Source of the DNA: Echria macrotheca
Lineage: Eukaryota > Ascomycota > Sordariomycetes > Sordariales > Schizotheciaceae
Reading direction: 5' to 3'
NCBI GenBank assembly: GCA_030411725.1
Contig: MU839832.1
Coordinates: 372,001 to 436,000, forward strand
Length of the DNA stretch: 64,000 nucleotides
Part shown: in pieces, positions 1 through 12,900 of the stretch
Layout: every line of letters begins with the position of its first letter
How positions within the stretch are numbered: position 1 is the first letter of the stretch
Program-made: the position numbers and the translations under genes
The notes under the pieces: model-generated
Told to the model about the DNA's origin: nothing
Seen by the model: the letters and a program-made list of their open reading frames with translations, nothing else
Databases searched by the model: none

Positions 1-1669
1 AAGTGCGCGTCGGCAGGGGTGGGACCAACGGGGACGGGACACTCGTCGGAGCCACACATTCACGCTAGACGCACGGGCCAAGAGAATTTTTTGCTACAAA
101 AGTTTGGTGCACTCTCGTCCGCCAGCTTTTTCTCTTCCTCTCTCACTATCGCAGCAAACCATCCAATCACTTCTCTCGTTGCATTCCCGGTCCAGCACCG
201 GCAGTCGCTTGCTTTCTATTTTCCCCCGCCACACTCGCATGGTCGAATGCTTCTGATTGCTGATCTCGTATGATCTAGGCTGTCTCTGCGGAAGAACCCG
301 TCGCCCTTCAAGCATTTGCTCCCACAGCACAAGAACGAACCGCGAGGCAAACGGACATCTTTGGGATTTATCCCCTGTGATTCAACAAGTGCCAGTGACC
401 GATGTGGCGCACAAACTTGTCAAGACCAAATGGCTCTGTGACTCGGGACTTTGCCCATTCGTCGCTGATCACGGAATATTGTGCTCTGAATTGTTGGACG
501 GCAATGATTGAAGGCCAAGTGGTCGCAGAGATTATTGTTCCGAAAGATTGTTGGAGTCCAGGCTGATGTTGCTTTGTGACGAGGGACTGACTGCCCCGTT
601 GCAGAGATCGGCTCTGAAGACGGCTCGAGACCAAATGGCTCCGTCATCACGGACGACTGTCGTTGCCTCTCTGAGAGCTCCGAGAACACGTTTGAGACCA
701 CCATCTCTCCTACCTGTCCACCGGAGACCCTCGCTGGCTCTACGTCGGGTACCCTCCTGGCCTTGACTTTAGATGTCCCGCTGGACCAGAGGAACGGCCG
801 TTAACGAGGATGGATCCAAACCCGATCAGAGACCGATATGGCTCTACATCGCGGACCGATGGTCGACATCGGAGACCTTCACCGGCTCTATCAACCACTT
901 GAGCCGGGGCAGCCATGTGAATCACGGAGACAGTGCGGAAGAGATTAGTCGCCGCATTGCGCTTCTCGTGGCTTGCCTTGCGCATCTTGACCACACTTTT
1001 GAAGCTGAGACTTCTTATGATAGCCGAACCACTAACCACAGACAAGGTCGCGAAAGCAGACTCTAGCATCAGTCAGACCGCTGAAAAGACCATGGTAAGG
1101 ACAGCCAAGCGCACCGCGAGACCTCAACGCTCTGCTTCTCTTTTGTTTTCCCTCTCTTCCTATCACTCATTACACCTTTTCCCTTTACCAACACCAACAT
1201 CTTTGGCTGCTTCCGGGGGTACAAACGAACCACAACTTGCCTGCCTCTGCGCTCTCTCTATGCGCAATAGGTTAACTTACTTTTATCGTTCGCGTGGAAG
1301 AAGAAACAACGGCCTAGACAGCCAGTCCAATCCACCCCGCTGATGGGCGTCCTTGTACGTCAGCGGGACTAAAGAGGACAAACATTCTTTTCCCCTTCTC
1401 TATCTGTTTTGATATGGTGGAACGGAAGCTTGTCAGAAGTCAATTGCAGATATAGCATGGACATGTTTAATACAGATTCCAATCTCAATCCAATGTCCAT
1501 TTGATACATGTCCTATGTCTGATGGTTTATCCGTACTCGGTGCTCATTATGTCCAACCCAAGAAACCATGGTATCATCTCGCTCTATCCATACAAAATGC
1601 CACCCCTCCCGTCAACGCCCCCAACTCCCGCCATAATACACCATAATATATCTCAAAGAATAATACTCT
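1..1669. other. Intergenic region, no gene supported
   Basis: No reading frame here resembles a known protein, and the open frames are short and mutually overlapping. The stretch lies downstream of the minus-strand Zn2Cys6 gene. A CT-rich tract around 1135-1190 looks like fungal promoter or leader sequence, so part of it could be the upstream region of a gene beyond the left edge; this is inference. A degenerate repeated motif at 423-900 is listed separately. Confidence 0.6.
423..897 (+). repeat. Degenerate dispersed 25-bp motif, about five copies
   Basis: The motif GAGACC, five or six variable bases, then (T)GGCTCTA/C with an RTCGCGG-like tail recurs on the same strand near 422, 627, 722, 829 and 872, with a weaker copy near 602. 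The copies starting at 423, 628 and 830 are 205 and 202 bp apart. Similarity outside the motif is low. No protein frame is shared between copies, so it is not a coding repeat. Function unknown. Confidence 0.4.
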
Positions 1670-4136
1670 TCAGTCATTCCGCTGAATGATATGCCCCTCA
1701 TCCACAAACGAAAGCAAAAACTTGGCCACCAGCCGCCCGGTATAATTAAACGCCATATTCCCCAGCGGAAACCCCTCGTTCCTAGGCACGATGGGGTCAA
1801 AGGTGAGATAATCCAGCTCGGCATCTATTTTTGTCACCATTGTCAGTCACCAAAACCCCATTTTAGATCCACACACAAAGAGAGAGAGTGGACTTACAAT
1901 TCGGATCCTGCAACAACCGCCTAAGCTGCATAACCATAGCCATAGCATCGCGATCCAACTCCCCGCCATCGAGACACGCATCGTCCGTCAGCGGATTAAA
2001 ACTCCTGCTGCCCGCGTCGCGCGAATGCGTCTGGTAGAGCTGGTGGAACTGGAACGCGACCTGCTTGAAGGGCATATTCTCGATCTCGGCGTTCTTGGCC
2101 AGCGCGAACTGGCGTCTCCACCTGGGCGTCTGTCCTTCCTGCAGGGCGATCTGGTTCTCGGAGATGACGAAGGTGTCGGCGGCCGTCTCGACGGATTCCA
2201 TGAAGAGGCAGAGGACCAGGAAGGCGGCGAGACAGGGCGCCCAGCCCTTGCGTTCTTTGGGTTTCAGCGTGGAGCCGAACGACTTGAAGAGGCGCGAGAT
2301 CTCGGCGCGGAGCATGTCGTCTATTACGGCTTTTATTTGGCGGTTCAGGACGCGCGGTGTGACAAACGGAGAGTCCTGGGGGACCAGACGGGTTGGCGCG
2401 AGGGCGGCGATGTTCTGCGGCGTTAGACAGAGCTGGTGCGTCATGACGTAGTGCATCGCGTATATCGACAGCGCGCGCTTGACCATGGCGTTGTCGGCGC
2501 GGGTCGCGTAGTCCTGCACGATGCGGAGGATGGTCCGCGGCAGCCGGGTATGGCGACAGTCGTTTGTCACGAGCTCGGCGAAGGCGGGTGCGCTGACCAT
2601 GGCCTGGATGTACTTGTCGGCCTTCTTGCGGATGTCGTCCTTGCTAAGGGGAGAGTCAGGGTCCAGCCCGATGGGCGCGGCCGAGCGCGGGTGCAGGTCG
2701 GCGACGCCGTTGGAGTGTCGCTCCAGGTGCCACTGCTGCAGCACCTCGGCCGTCTTGGCCGTGAAGAACTTTGCCCTGATTGATAACGTCGCGCCGAAGC
2801 CGCCGCCCGACATGAGCTCAACTGTGCACGGCTTCTCGACGCCGTCCACCGAAAAGGCCAGGATGTTGTCTCCGATAAACCGGGACATCTCGTCACGCGC
2901 AAAGTGGCCCCTGATAAAGTCCGGGAAGAGGACAACATCAAAGTCGTCAAACTGCCAGCACATGGCGTGCGGGACCGTCTGCCGCAGCTTGTCGCAGTTC
3001 TTGCACGGCCGCGTCTCCTCGCACCGCACCTTGCGCGCGTGGCAGTGGAAGCAGGCGCCCAGCCGGCGCACCTTGAGCGCGCTCTCCTTGGTCTCGTTGG
3101 CCAGCGGCCCTTTGCGGCCGCGCTGCGACGACCGCAGAGCGTCGTGGCAGTCGAACGGGTTCGACTTGTCGGCGTGCGCGTTGACGCTGTCGGGCGTCAC
3201 GATCAGGAACATGCTCGCCCCTAGGCTGTTTCCAGAAGAGCTGCCGCCGCTGCTGCTCAGGGGGGAAACGCTCGACGGTGATTTCTTCGCAGACGTCTTC
3301 TTGCCGACCCGCGCGTCGCGCACTTTCCGGATGGCGATCGGCTTCGGGGATGTCCTGCTGCCGTCCTCCTGCTTGATCTGCATCGGCGGCGACCGCGGGC
3401 TGATGCTGCTGGCCTGAGAGCTCGCACCAGGCGACACACGCTGCGGGGGCGGCGGGGACGGTGAGACGAAGCTCGGGTCCTCCATGACGAACATGGGCGA
3501 CGAGCCGGTGCTCACGGCGGCGGCTTCCCGCAGCTCCGTCGGGTTCCATGGTGGCGCGTCGGCGCTGGGCAGTAGGCCCTCGGGGATGTGAATATAGTCG
3601 AATCCTTGCAAAGCCTGCTGGTCCGCCGTGGTGAGACTCGGAAACTGCTGGGACAAAAGATTGTTCAGGTTCAGCTCTGCCGAAAACTGCGCCGTCAGCA
3701 GCGAGTTGCTCGCCGCCGCGGCCGCCAGGAAATCATTGTCGCTCGGGAACAGCGTGCCCGTGTAGAACTGGGCGTCGCCCGCCGAAGTCGCGGCGAAGGC
3801 ACCAGTCTGGTCGGTGAAGGACCCATCGGAAAACAAGCCCGGCTGGTCCGAATCCAGCGGCAAATTCAGCGGCGACCCGGCGGCTAGGGAGGACGGCGGA
3901 TCCGAGTGTGGGCCGGCCGTGTGGCCGATGATGCCCCACGAGCTGCCGAGGGTTGCGCTCGCCGGGCTCGGGTAGAAGCCGACCGAGCTGGGGCTCGCAC
4001 TGTTGGGCATCGACACGAAGGCCCATGCGTTGTTATTGTTGGTGTCGTCGTCGCCTGTCCCGTCTGTGTTCTGTGCTGCGTAGTCGTACCCCGAGGACAG
4101 CGGCGAGGCCCCGGCCGAGGCCACAGATGATGCCAT
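1670..4136 (-). CDS. Zn2Cys6 fungal-type transcription factor
   Basis: Predicted DNA-binding transcriptional regulator of 797 aa, acting in the nucleus. Exon 1 is 4136-1898 and exon 2 is 1824-1670, joined across a 73-bp GT..TAG intron; splicing replaces a short read-through tail with a C-terminus ending in a WT-like run of about 50 residues (AELDYLTFDP onward). The start at 4136 (MASSVASAG) is chosen over an in-frame ATG at 4274 because the intervening residues look like leader. Residues 1-300 are Ser/Pro/Ala-rich and low-complexity, with basic stretches at about 265-300. The zinc cluster is at about 361-395, spaced C-x2-C-x6-C-x5-C-x2-C-x11-C; the last gap is longer than the usual 6-8 residues. 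The C-terminal half is helical and ordered but carries no domain I can name. The target genes are unknown. Confidence 0.85.
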
Positions 4137-5816
4137 GGTTCGACAACACCTCTGAGTGTGTTCCCGCCCAGTCTGTGTTTGCCCGCTCTCTCTGTATGTC
4201 CCGTCCTGTTGTTGCCTAAAACTTTGTCTCCCAAGGGAAACAACCCACTGTGCGCCGCGACTGGCGCAGCACAAAGGGGGGAAAAGTTTGAGTGTCCCGT
4301 CGCTCGAATGGCTGGCTGACTGGCCGGCTGCTGGCTTCAGGAAAACGCTGCGAGATAAGTTCAGGTTACCGTATTATCGCGGCCGATTCGGTAGTATCCC
4401 GTCCAGTCGGATCGATTGTTCACAACAGCAACAAAACCCACTGCGATAAAACGAACCAATGTGTAGAAAAAAATGCTTGTTTGTATCCTACGGCAGATAC
4501 GGGGGAAAACAGAAAATAAAAATGCAATGGAAAGCAGGGAGGCTTAAGAAAACCCCGCGACGGGATGCGGTTTGTTAATGAGCGTGGGGCTGTCGACTCG
4601 CCCAACGACGACATGCTTCGCCTAGACACTAAACCCAATCCAGCGACCGAGGGGACCGGAGCGGCGACCGAGGCCATGGCCCCACGCCCAAGGTTCGACA
4701 GGGTTGACTGCGAACCATTGGACGCTATCCCGCTTTCGGCCACCGACTCCAGATTGGCCCTTCACCGTGCCACATTTCGGGTCACCTTAAAACTACCCCC
4801 TTGCGTCCAAAAGGGAACTTGCCGACACGATGGAGACCACACGGTCCGTACCGTAGGGCTGCGCTAAATCCCAACCAACGGTCAAGGCTCCGGCAACTCG
4901 ACAGGACCCTTATAAAAGGCAGCCGGGCCTTCGGTGACTCTCGGGACCAAACTGTGAGAATTTCGGTCGCCTGTTTCCCCTCGAGTCAAGCTCGCACCTC
5001 GTTCGTGACCGAGCAGAAGAACGGATACTCGGTACCTTGTTAGCACCTTTCTTGGAACCACCTCTCTCCCATACCGATCTACTGATCTACTGCATATACC
5101 TACGTGCAACATCGGACGACAACGAGAATGGCCCGGAGACGCGCCAAGTATGATGTGATGTGAAAAGCGCATCACCTCGATCAAATGACATGCGGCGGGC
5201 ATGGGCAAGTCCCGATCTCAAAACAAAACATCTGCTGCTGCCAGACTCGACCAAACAAGCCTCGACTCGGGTCAACCTGCAAATCAACACCACGCAAGGC
5301 AAACAGCAACAGCCAATCGGCAGTCAATTCATAGCATCAGAACATTGCGCAAGGTGCCACCGTCCCTCTTCTGCGAGAATCACCCGAACACGTTCCCGCC
5401 ACCAAAAACTCCTGTTGCGCTTGAGCAATTCCTGAAAAAGTGAGAATCCCCTCCTGCCGATAACCTATTCCGCGAAAAATAACAGCAAATGTATTTGACC
5501 TCCCAATCAGAGAAAGAGTAGGAAAAAAAAGTTTATGAGCAAATGCAATCCGCCATCGTTAGCAAGAGAAACAACAAAAACTAAACAGAAGAGAGAAAAA
5601 AAGACAAATAGGCCGCCGTCCCGAGACACCGCCGTCAACCGCCAAGCCCTTCAAAAGAAAACTAAAATCGTACAGTACTGGGGCACTATAACCCATCCAG
5701 TCAGAGCCACCACGCTGGCTCGCCTTCCACGGTAGATTGTCGAACGAACCACACTGGGCAGTGGCCCTTATCTTCTGTTGTTTTCCATCGGTGTCGAGTT
5801 CACAAGGGGGACAAGA
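4137..5816. other. Upstream region of the Zn2Cys6 gene, no gene seen
   Basis: These 1.7 kb separate the start of the Zn2Cys6 gene from the end of the next minus-strand gene, so they hold the promoter of the former and the 3' region of the latter. A TATAAAA box occurs at about 4911 on the plus strand, but no convincing plus-strand coding sequence follows. The section 5440-5640 is A-rich. No conserved open frame was recognised. Confidence 0.55.
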
Positions 5817-6971
5817 TTAGCGGAACCGCGCTGCCGACGCCGCCGCCCTCTCCTGGATCTGTTGTTCCGTCGAGACATAGAGCCGGTCGAGATAGTCCAT
5901 GGCCTGAGCATCCTTCAGGATCTTGGCCACCTGGATGCCGGCCGAGATGAGCTGCAAGATGTTGCGGTCGTCCTTGAGCGGCCGCGACTGGTGCTTCGCC
6001 GCATGTCGCATCTCCAGCGAGTTCTCCAGTATCGTCACAAACTGCTTGATCTGCCCGTTATAAAGAACCCGGGCCGGGATGCGCCGCTTGGTGGCCAGAC
6101 GCTTGAGAAGGTACACCCACTCGGTCCTACACAACACCACGTCAGCCAATACTCAAACCAGACGGCAACGACACGTACCACTCCCGATCTTGAGGTCGCT
6201 CAACAGGTCGCATGTCTTGTGTCAGCGGGATCGGAAACTGATACTTGGCTACAAAGTCATAGGCGCACTGGGACAGCCGGTCGTTGACTTGTGACAGGAC
6301 ACTATCCTGTTCCTGGACCAGCAGGTTGGTGGGCAGGTGGGGGAGCTCGCGTTCTTGCATGGCAATGTACTCGGGCGGAGGCCGCTGCAAGAACTGATGC
6401 GGGCCATCAAACTCATCTCGGTTCGACGGCCGTCGCTGCGAGCGCGGCTTTCCGTTCATCCGCGTCTTGCTCGGAGGGGACCGTCTCCCTACGCCGTTCT
6501 CCAGCGAGTAGTCGGAGAGGCTGGGCGAGGCAATGATATCATCAACCGAGTCGGCTGGTGAGAACCTGCCGGGCTGATCCCACCCCTGCTGCGGGTTCAC
6601 GCTCACGCTCTTGTAAGCCGCGTGGCTCTGCACCTGGCTGTACGGTTGGGCCTGCCCGAGCTGCCCATGGTTGGCGTATAACCCGGGTGCCTGCCGAGCA
6701 CTGTAGGCCGTGGTCACCGGAAATACGGCCTCGGTGCCTGCTCTTCCTAGCTGACCATTGTGTCCTGCCGCGAGGGTAGCCGGGAGGTTATAAGAAGACA
6801 TGGTTCCGGACGGATAAGGCATACTTGACACACCCCAAGGTTATTCTCGCTGTCCAGAAGGAGGGTGCCGTTCGACTGTTCATCTTACCTCTGCTGCCGG
6901 TAGGGGCCGTTGCCGTTCCCCTTGTCAAAACCGGCCGTCTGGTATGTATCATTGTAGATGGGGCTTGCCAT
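5817..6971 (-). CDS. Conserved protein of unknown function with a helical C-terminal domain
   Basis: Predicted protein of 345 aa in three exons (6971-6889, 6823-6179, 6126-5817) with introns of 65 and 52 bp. All junctions keep the frame. The start ATG at 6971 gives MASPIYNDTYQTAGFDKG; a GTG-led frame from 6831 is discarded because splicing supplies a proper ATG. Residues 1-225 are Pro/Ser/Gln/Tyr-rich and probably disordered. The last 110 residues form a compact helical block (VYLLKRLATKRRIPARVLYN, then an ENSLEMRHAAKHQSRPL stretch) that looks strongly constrained. I do not recognise the family and assign no function. The next gene upstream is more than 6 kb away and divergent. Confidence 0.75.
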
Positions 6972-9900
6972 AAGTCAGCCGACATATGCTCCTCGCCCTA
7001 TATCGATCAAGCTCGGGAGAGAAGATCCCACCTGCGCGAACTTGGAAGCCATGGGTCGTTGTTGGACACGACGGAAGACGTCCGATAGGCGAAATCTGGA
7101 TGTGCCATATCCTCTCTGGGGCCGGGTGGCGAGTTTTCAAGATCTGGGTGTCCTGAACAAAAAAAGACTGCTGGTCCGCGGGATTCCTGGCGGTAGTAAG
7201 AAAACACAAAAAAACACGAAACAAACAAGCCAAAAGAAAAAAGGGGACCGCCGGGCAGAGATCCGGACTGCCAAGTTGGTCCTGTGGGCAAAAAGTGAAA
7301 AATCCTTGAGGCCGGGGTTTCCTGGGATCACGGCCACCAAACAGCAAAAAAGTCCTCAAAAAATTCCAAGGGGATCCACGGGGTCGGCGACAGCCTCACT
7401 GGGATGTGTCTTCCGGACGATGGGCAATGGTGGGGGTTCCGACAGAAAGTGTTGACCAAGCTAGATAGCTGATTTTGGCTACTCGGCGGATGCGCAAAGT
7501 GGACTCCTTGAGTCTGGGGGTGAGTTGGATAATGTCTCTTTCTTTGGGGGAAAGCAACTCGACTCTCTTTCCGAAGCTGGGCACGTATCCGGGGCAGGAC
7601 AACAAAAACAAAAGGGGGGAAGGGGGGGCTGAGCCGAGGGGGTGGTCTCACGATGCAGAGATATATGCTGTTCCTGCCAGGGCTGAGTGGCGAGCATGGC
7701 ATTCTCCAGCTGGGAAGGCAGCAGGCCAACAACAAGGCGGCACGGCAGAGTTGTGGGCGCCGATGGGAACACGCAGCAAGCAGCGTCAGCCGGCCGCGAC
7801 CAACCTGGGGAGCTGGAGAGGGAAAAGATGTTCTGGTCTCAGCAAAGACCCGCATACGGGCCACGACGAGTGACCTGGACGAGTGGGGGATCGAGCAAGT
7901 CGGGCGTTGACGGGGAGGGGGAGATCTTGCTCGGGCTGCCTTGCGCGCCGGTGATCAATCTGGAGGCTCGACGAGTCGCAGCCGGAACGGCAATGCACGC
8001 TGGTCCAATGGCCGGCACGGCGAGGGATCCCGTCACCCGTCGCGAACACCTCGCACACGGCGCAGACGGGCGATTGTGTTGGCCGATGCGACCATGTAGG
8101 GCAGCGTTGGGCCGACACGCCAGTGCCAAGGCAATCTGTATTGTTGCCCGATGCTCCGACCTTGCGAGAAGCGATTGGTGCAAGGTCCGACCCTGCTTCC
8201 GTCAAAGCGGTGACGCGAGGTGATGATTTGGGGAAGTTGGACGTTGGGCAGAAACGCGCTTTGCTGGCACCCGCCGAGCCCAATCACGCCCTCAACGCGG
8301 CCGATACCCAACCTCAACCGACACTCTGCTGGTCCCCTTCCTGACATCGTCCTCCGACTCTCGCTGGCTTGGCCCAACCCTCCGCACTCGGCCTGCCGTC
8401 CCCCTTAAAGAGAGGCTGTCGCCTAAATCCAGACCCGGCTTTCCCTGCTTGGGACTTTCCATGCACACCATCGGCTTGAGAAGCCGAAATGGGAACAAGA
8501 GTTGAGATTGCACCCGCGCAGTTCCTTCACCGCGAGTTTTCCCGCGATACATATTGTAACCCGCCGATGCTCCCGCGCCGAGAACCCGAACACCGTAACC
8601 ACCCCCAGAGTCGTTGTGCCGCATAGCGTTCCGCCCACCAGCAGGACCGAGGTCACCTTTGGCTTGAAGACCGCATAGGACGGATGGGCAGCCGGCGCCC
8701 ATCGCCAGTTTCTTCTCATGACACCAGGTCCCCGTCCAGAAGCATTCCTCGGCGTACATCTCTAGTGAACCAGCAGATCGGATTGCCGCAGGAAAACCAC
8801 ATCGTTTTGGCCACTCTTGCCTGACTTGCCACCTGAGCGTCTCTGGTCAACATAATTCCCTCAGCTTGCTCGCGGGCGCGGTCGAGGTGCAGGTTTGGTC
8901 GACGTCTCTCGTCTGACGGTTGAGCTCCGGTCCGCCGTCGCCAACTAGCGGGCGTTGTCGGGCAGTCAGGGCGAACCTACCAAAATGACTTGATGGGCAG
9001 CAGCCCGTATTTGTACGGACCGAGATATCCCGTGACCGATGCCTCTGCGCGGCGAACGCTCGGAACGAAGAGGTAGGTGACCCGGACATACATTTCGCCG
9101 ACATTACGGTAAGGCTCGGGGTGCCCTTGGATCTGGTGGCAGCCCAGTGGTCTGCTCACAGCCTCACCTATGGCTGCCGAGAAAGCCGGCCAGACAAATC
9201 CTTCCGCCTCAGTGATGTCTGGGGCGCAAGACCAGAGGCAAATAGGATCCGGCGGGAGGCATTTTGCGTTAGCTCAAACCAACAACGAGAGCCGGCTGCT
9301 TTTTCTCGAACACAAGCGCGTAATAACGCCACCTCTTCCACGGTTGGGCCGTGGGTTGACTGCAGGGCGAGGAAGGTTGTCTTGTCGAGGAAGTTGGAGC
9401 CGACGGAAAGCGCAAGCCATCAGTACTACACACCCACGGACTCGAAGGCTGATACCAGATGCGGAAGGTTGGTTTCACGTGAGCCGACGTCAGGTATCAA
9501 GTCTCAGTGACGTTTCTGACTAATCACCAAGTTTGTTGTCGAGGTAAGTTCAACCTTGACCAACCGACATCCTGATGAGGCTGACATGCCAGGAGACGCA
9601 AAGCAATATCATGGCGGGCTGAGTCTGCTGGACTTCGTGGCACATACCTCGCCCGTCACAAGTGTGACGTTTGGCATATCTCGACCCACGGAGGCCTAGG
9701 ATACGAATCTTCCGGTGTCAAAGCATCTCGTTGCCGATCACGGGCATTGGGGTGCGCAAGGAGTCGTGAGTTGACGATTCTGTCGTCCAGTCCCTGAGGC
9801 CGCAAACCAGGGCGAACGAGACGCGTCTTCTGAACGCGACCCATCCCGGGCTGACGGACACGATCTTCGCCGTTGGATACTGGTTGCTCCCCGTGAACAT

Positions 9901-12900
9901 CAACCCCATACAGTCATGGATGACCGGCTGGCACCCTCTTCGAAAGCGCAGGCTTTGGACGGTGTCGTGGACGGAGGTTGACATCGATACTCGCTTTCCT
10001 TCCAAGACATGTTGGAAATCGGCCTTCATGACCAGCCGAAATACTCCTCGGTCCTTCAAACCAGCAAGCCTGCTGCCTTCATCCCAAGATGAACAACAGC
10101 AAGTGCGTGTCGTTGAACGCGCGTCGGAGGATTCAAACTTGCCACCTCCACACAGAGCTTGGACAAGTCGAGAGCCTGAGTTTGCCGCAGGAGATGGGGA
10201 TTGCTTCGTCGACTGGATATAACGGGGAGGGCAGAGGCGAGAACTGGCCAGCTAACGCGTCACAGTATCCCACGGTCCCGTCGTCTCCCAATTGCAACCC
10301 CCTGAGCCGTCAATCCCGAACACCTCATCCTACAGATTCTAGAACTCAGGAGCCGAAGCAATCACGATATGCCACAGCAGTGGGCGTTCTCCTCGTACTT
10401 TCAGGGAAGCCAATGTTGTCGAAAAGCTCGTCGACATGACTCGACGTCAACCGGGATATCAGAGGGCCCTGCATTGAAGGTGAGGCTGATGCATCACAAG
10501 CGCGAGTCTGGACGGGAACAACGGCAGAGCCCGTAGCGTCGTGGAGCTCTGAGGATCCGCCGTTGCCGCCAGGCTTCTCGAGGCTGCTCCTGTTCGACCT
10601 GTTCGACCGTGCTGACCACGCCAATCCGTGGAACATAGCTGGTCTGAGGGTTTGGCCGGCGCTTTGAGCGGCTCTTTCCTTCATGCTGGGCCGCACAGGA
10701 GGCACCTCCGCTCCAGACGACTTGCCATCACAACTGCCTCGAAGCGGGACGCGTTTGACTGCTGGAGCCTTCTTGAACTCAGTGGCCCGTCATCGTCCAT
10801 TCACATCGAGGAGCACGACTTGCCCACAGACATTGGTTGAGGCACGTCTCATGCACCATGCCGGCCCACTTGCCAGACATTGGCCAGCGGCGGTGAGACA
10901 AGATTTGTAAAGCCGTCTCTCGATTCTGAGGCCCGCCCCGTCCGCCCCGTCCGCCCCCTCTACCCGGCCGAAGTTAGTCGAACCGGAGCGAGAAGAACCG
11001 CAGTCGCTAACGATTCCCCGCAAGCTGGTTTCTTTGCTCGGGTCTCCGTGAAAGGTCTTCTTCGAACGCCCCGTCAAGAATTCTCTCTGATCAATGTAAG
11101 TTCTCTGTGCCGTATCGTCAGGACAGCGGAAGACACGGATGGCCTCACCCAGAGCCTTGCCGTCGTCACTTTGCCCGTCTAGAGAGGCTCGTCGACTCTC
11201 TGACTGAAGAGGGGTCGAAGCCGTGTCTATTTCGCGCAACAAACGGGCGACGAGCGAATGGCATGTCGGCGTCTCTCGTGGAGAGTGGCCTGGCAAGTGG
11301 GCCGGCCATCTGCATTGATGTGTTGGCAAGCTGTCGGTTGCAGCTCATCCCTGCAGCTGTCGCCGACGAGCCACTGTCGCCAGGCATGATAGGCTGGAAG
11401 AGCGTCCAAGACCCCGCTGCGACCGCGTTCGACGACACAGGCGCGAGGAAAGCAGGGAAGCAGCTCCAGTCAAGAGCGGTGAGCTCGCAGGAAATGCAAA
11501 ACACAGCCTATAGCGGTTGCAGGAGAAGCGTGCCAGCTCAGCATTAGCTCGAATGTGACAGGTCGCGGCCACGCAGCCAGAAAGTGCAGCAGAAACAGCA
11601 GAAAGTGAAGCGGGAGAAGGCATTGCGAGCGAGAGGATGAAGCGGACATGGGGCGAGCCAAGACAGCGAATGGGAGCGGGGTTTGGAGCGTGATGGCCGT
11701 CATCAGGGCCCTGGGCCAAGCTGGGAAGGAGCACCGCACGCCCAAGATTAAAACCCGAATAGCCCCTTCCTCTGCCCAACTGGTGCTCTCTCCTCTCAAA
11801 ATTTTCTCACCAGAGCCCAACGACCCACAGCAACTACCAGCATCCGCGCCCAACCCAAGCGACACTGCGTCTTCCGGCCCTGCCACTGGTTTACTCTGCC
11901 TGTCACCACACGCCCCTGATCGCCATCCTCCCGCTTCGTGGCCCCTTCTTATACACGCCCAAGCCTGCTCTTTTCTCCATTGCTCCTGCTCCTGCCCTGT
12001 CACAGAGTCTTGCTCTTCTCTCATACCCCCGCTCAGGAACTGCCCGTGGACACACCAGCACCACAGGAGCCCTCTGTTTTATCTAGCAGACTGCTCTTGC
12101 GCGACATCAGCCCGTCAGGATCTTCTCCAGGACTGCACATTTGGGACACCCTTCCCGTGTGCCAAGCTGCCCAGCTGGATTCGAGCTTATTCTGCTCGCT
12201 GCATGCCTGGAATGACTGCCATTGTTATGACCCGGAACGAGACCATGCCTGGCTTCAATTACATTGAGTCGGACGAGGTTCACACCCCCTCGAGGTATAT
12301 TGCGCTGTTTTCATTTGTTCCTTGGGAGGCCCACTTGTGCATTTACTGCGTTTGCTTTTTTTGCGCCTGTTGCGAATAAAGTCATGTTTCTCCTTTGTCA
12401 AAACTTACCGCCGGATTTCGCCCTTTGCACCTCAGTGAGGTTACTGCCACTGGCCTAGAGGACCGCCAACTGGAGCATCTGCCGGACTGTTTTTGCTTTT
12501 CTCGAGGACCTGCTTGTTTTTCCCCGTGGATCATGCCCCAAATGGACAACACCGGCGACGGCCTTCCGCGGCTGCCTAAGGATCCGGCCCCCCGGGGTCG
12601 AGAGAGCACAAGCTTGCAAAGGCTCGCTCTCAGAAAGTCATTCAAAACAACATTGCTCTTATGAGCCCACGGTAAGTATCGCCCGCTCAGACACACGCCG
12701 TCTAGGAGATCTTCATTTCAGAACTCATACCACTGGATCATTGCCGCGGATTTTACCTGTTTTTGCTTTCTCTCAGGAGCCAGGATGTTCGTTTTGTCAG
12801 CTTTCCAGTTACTCGGACTCCAGGACAACTTACAGGATTCGACCTTGTTCGCTCTGGCTTGATTCCTTCCTGATCGTTCTGCTTCTTGCCTGTGTTCGAA

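Noticed and set aside
2521..3417. 298-codon plus-strand frame
   Set aside because: Antisense to the Zn2Cys6 gene, with Ser/Arg-biased composition and no domain.
11648..12379. 243-codon plus-strand frame upstream of the C2H2 gene
   Set aside because: Composition is that of promoter/leader DNA (Pro, Ser, Cys, His), with no domain and no splice join to the downstream frame that I could support.
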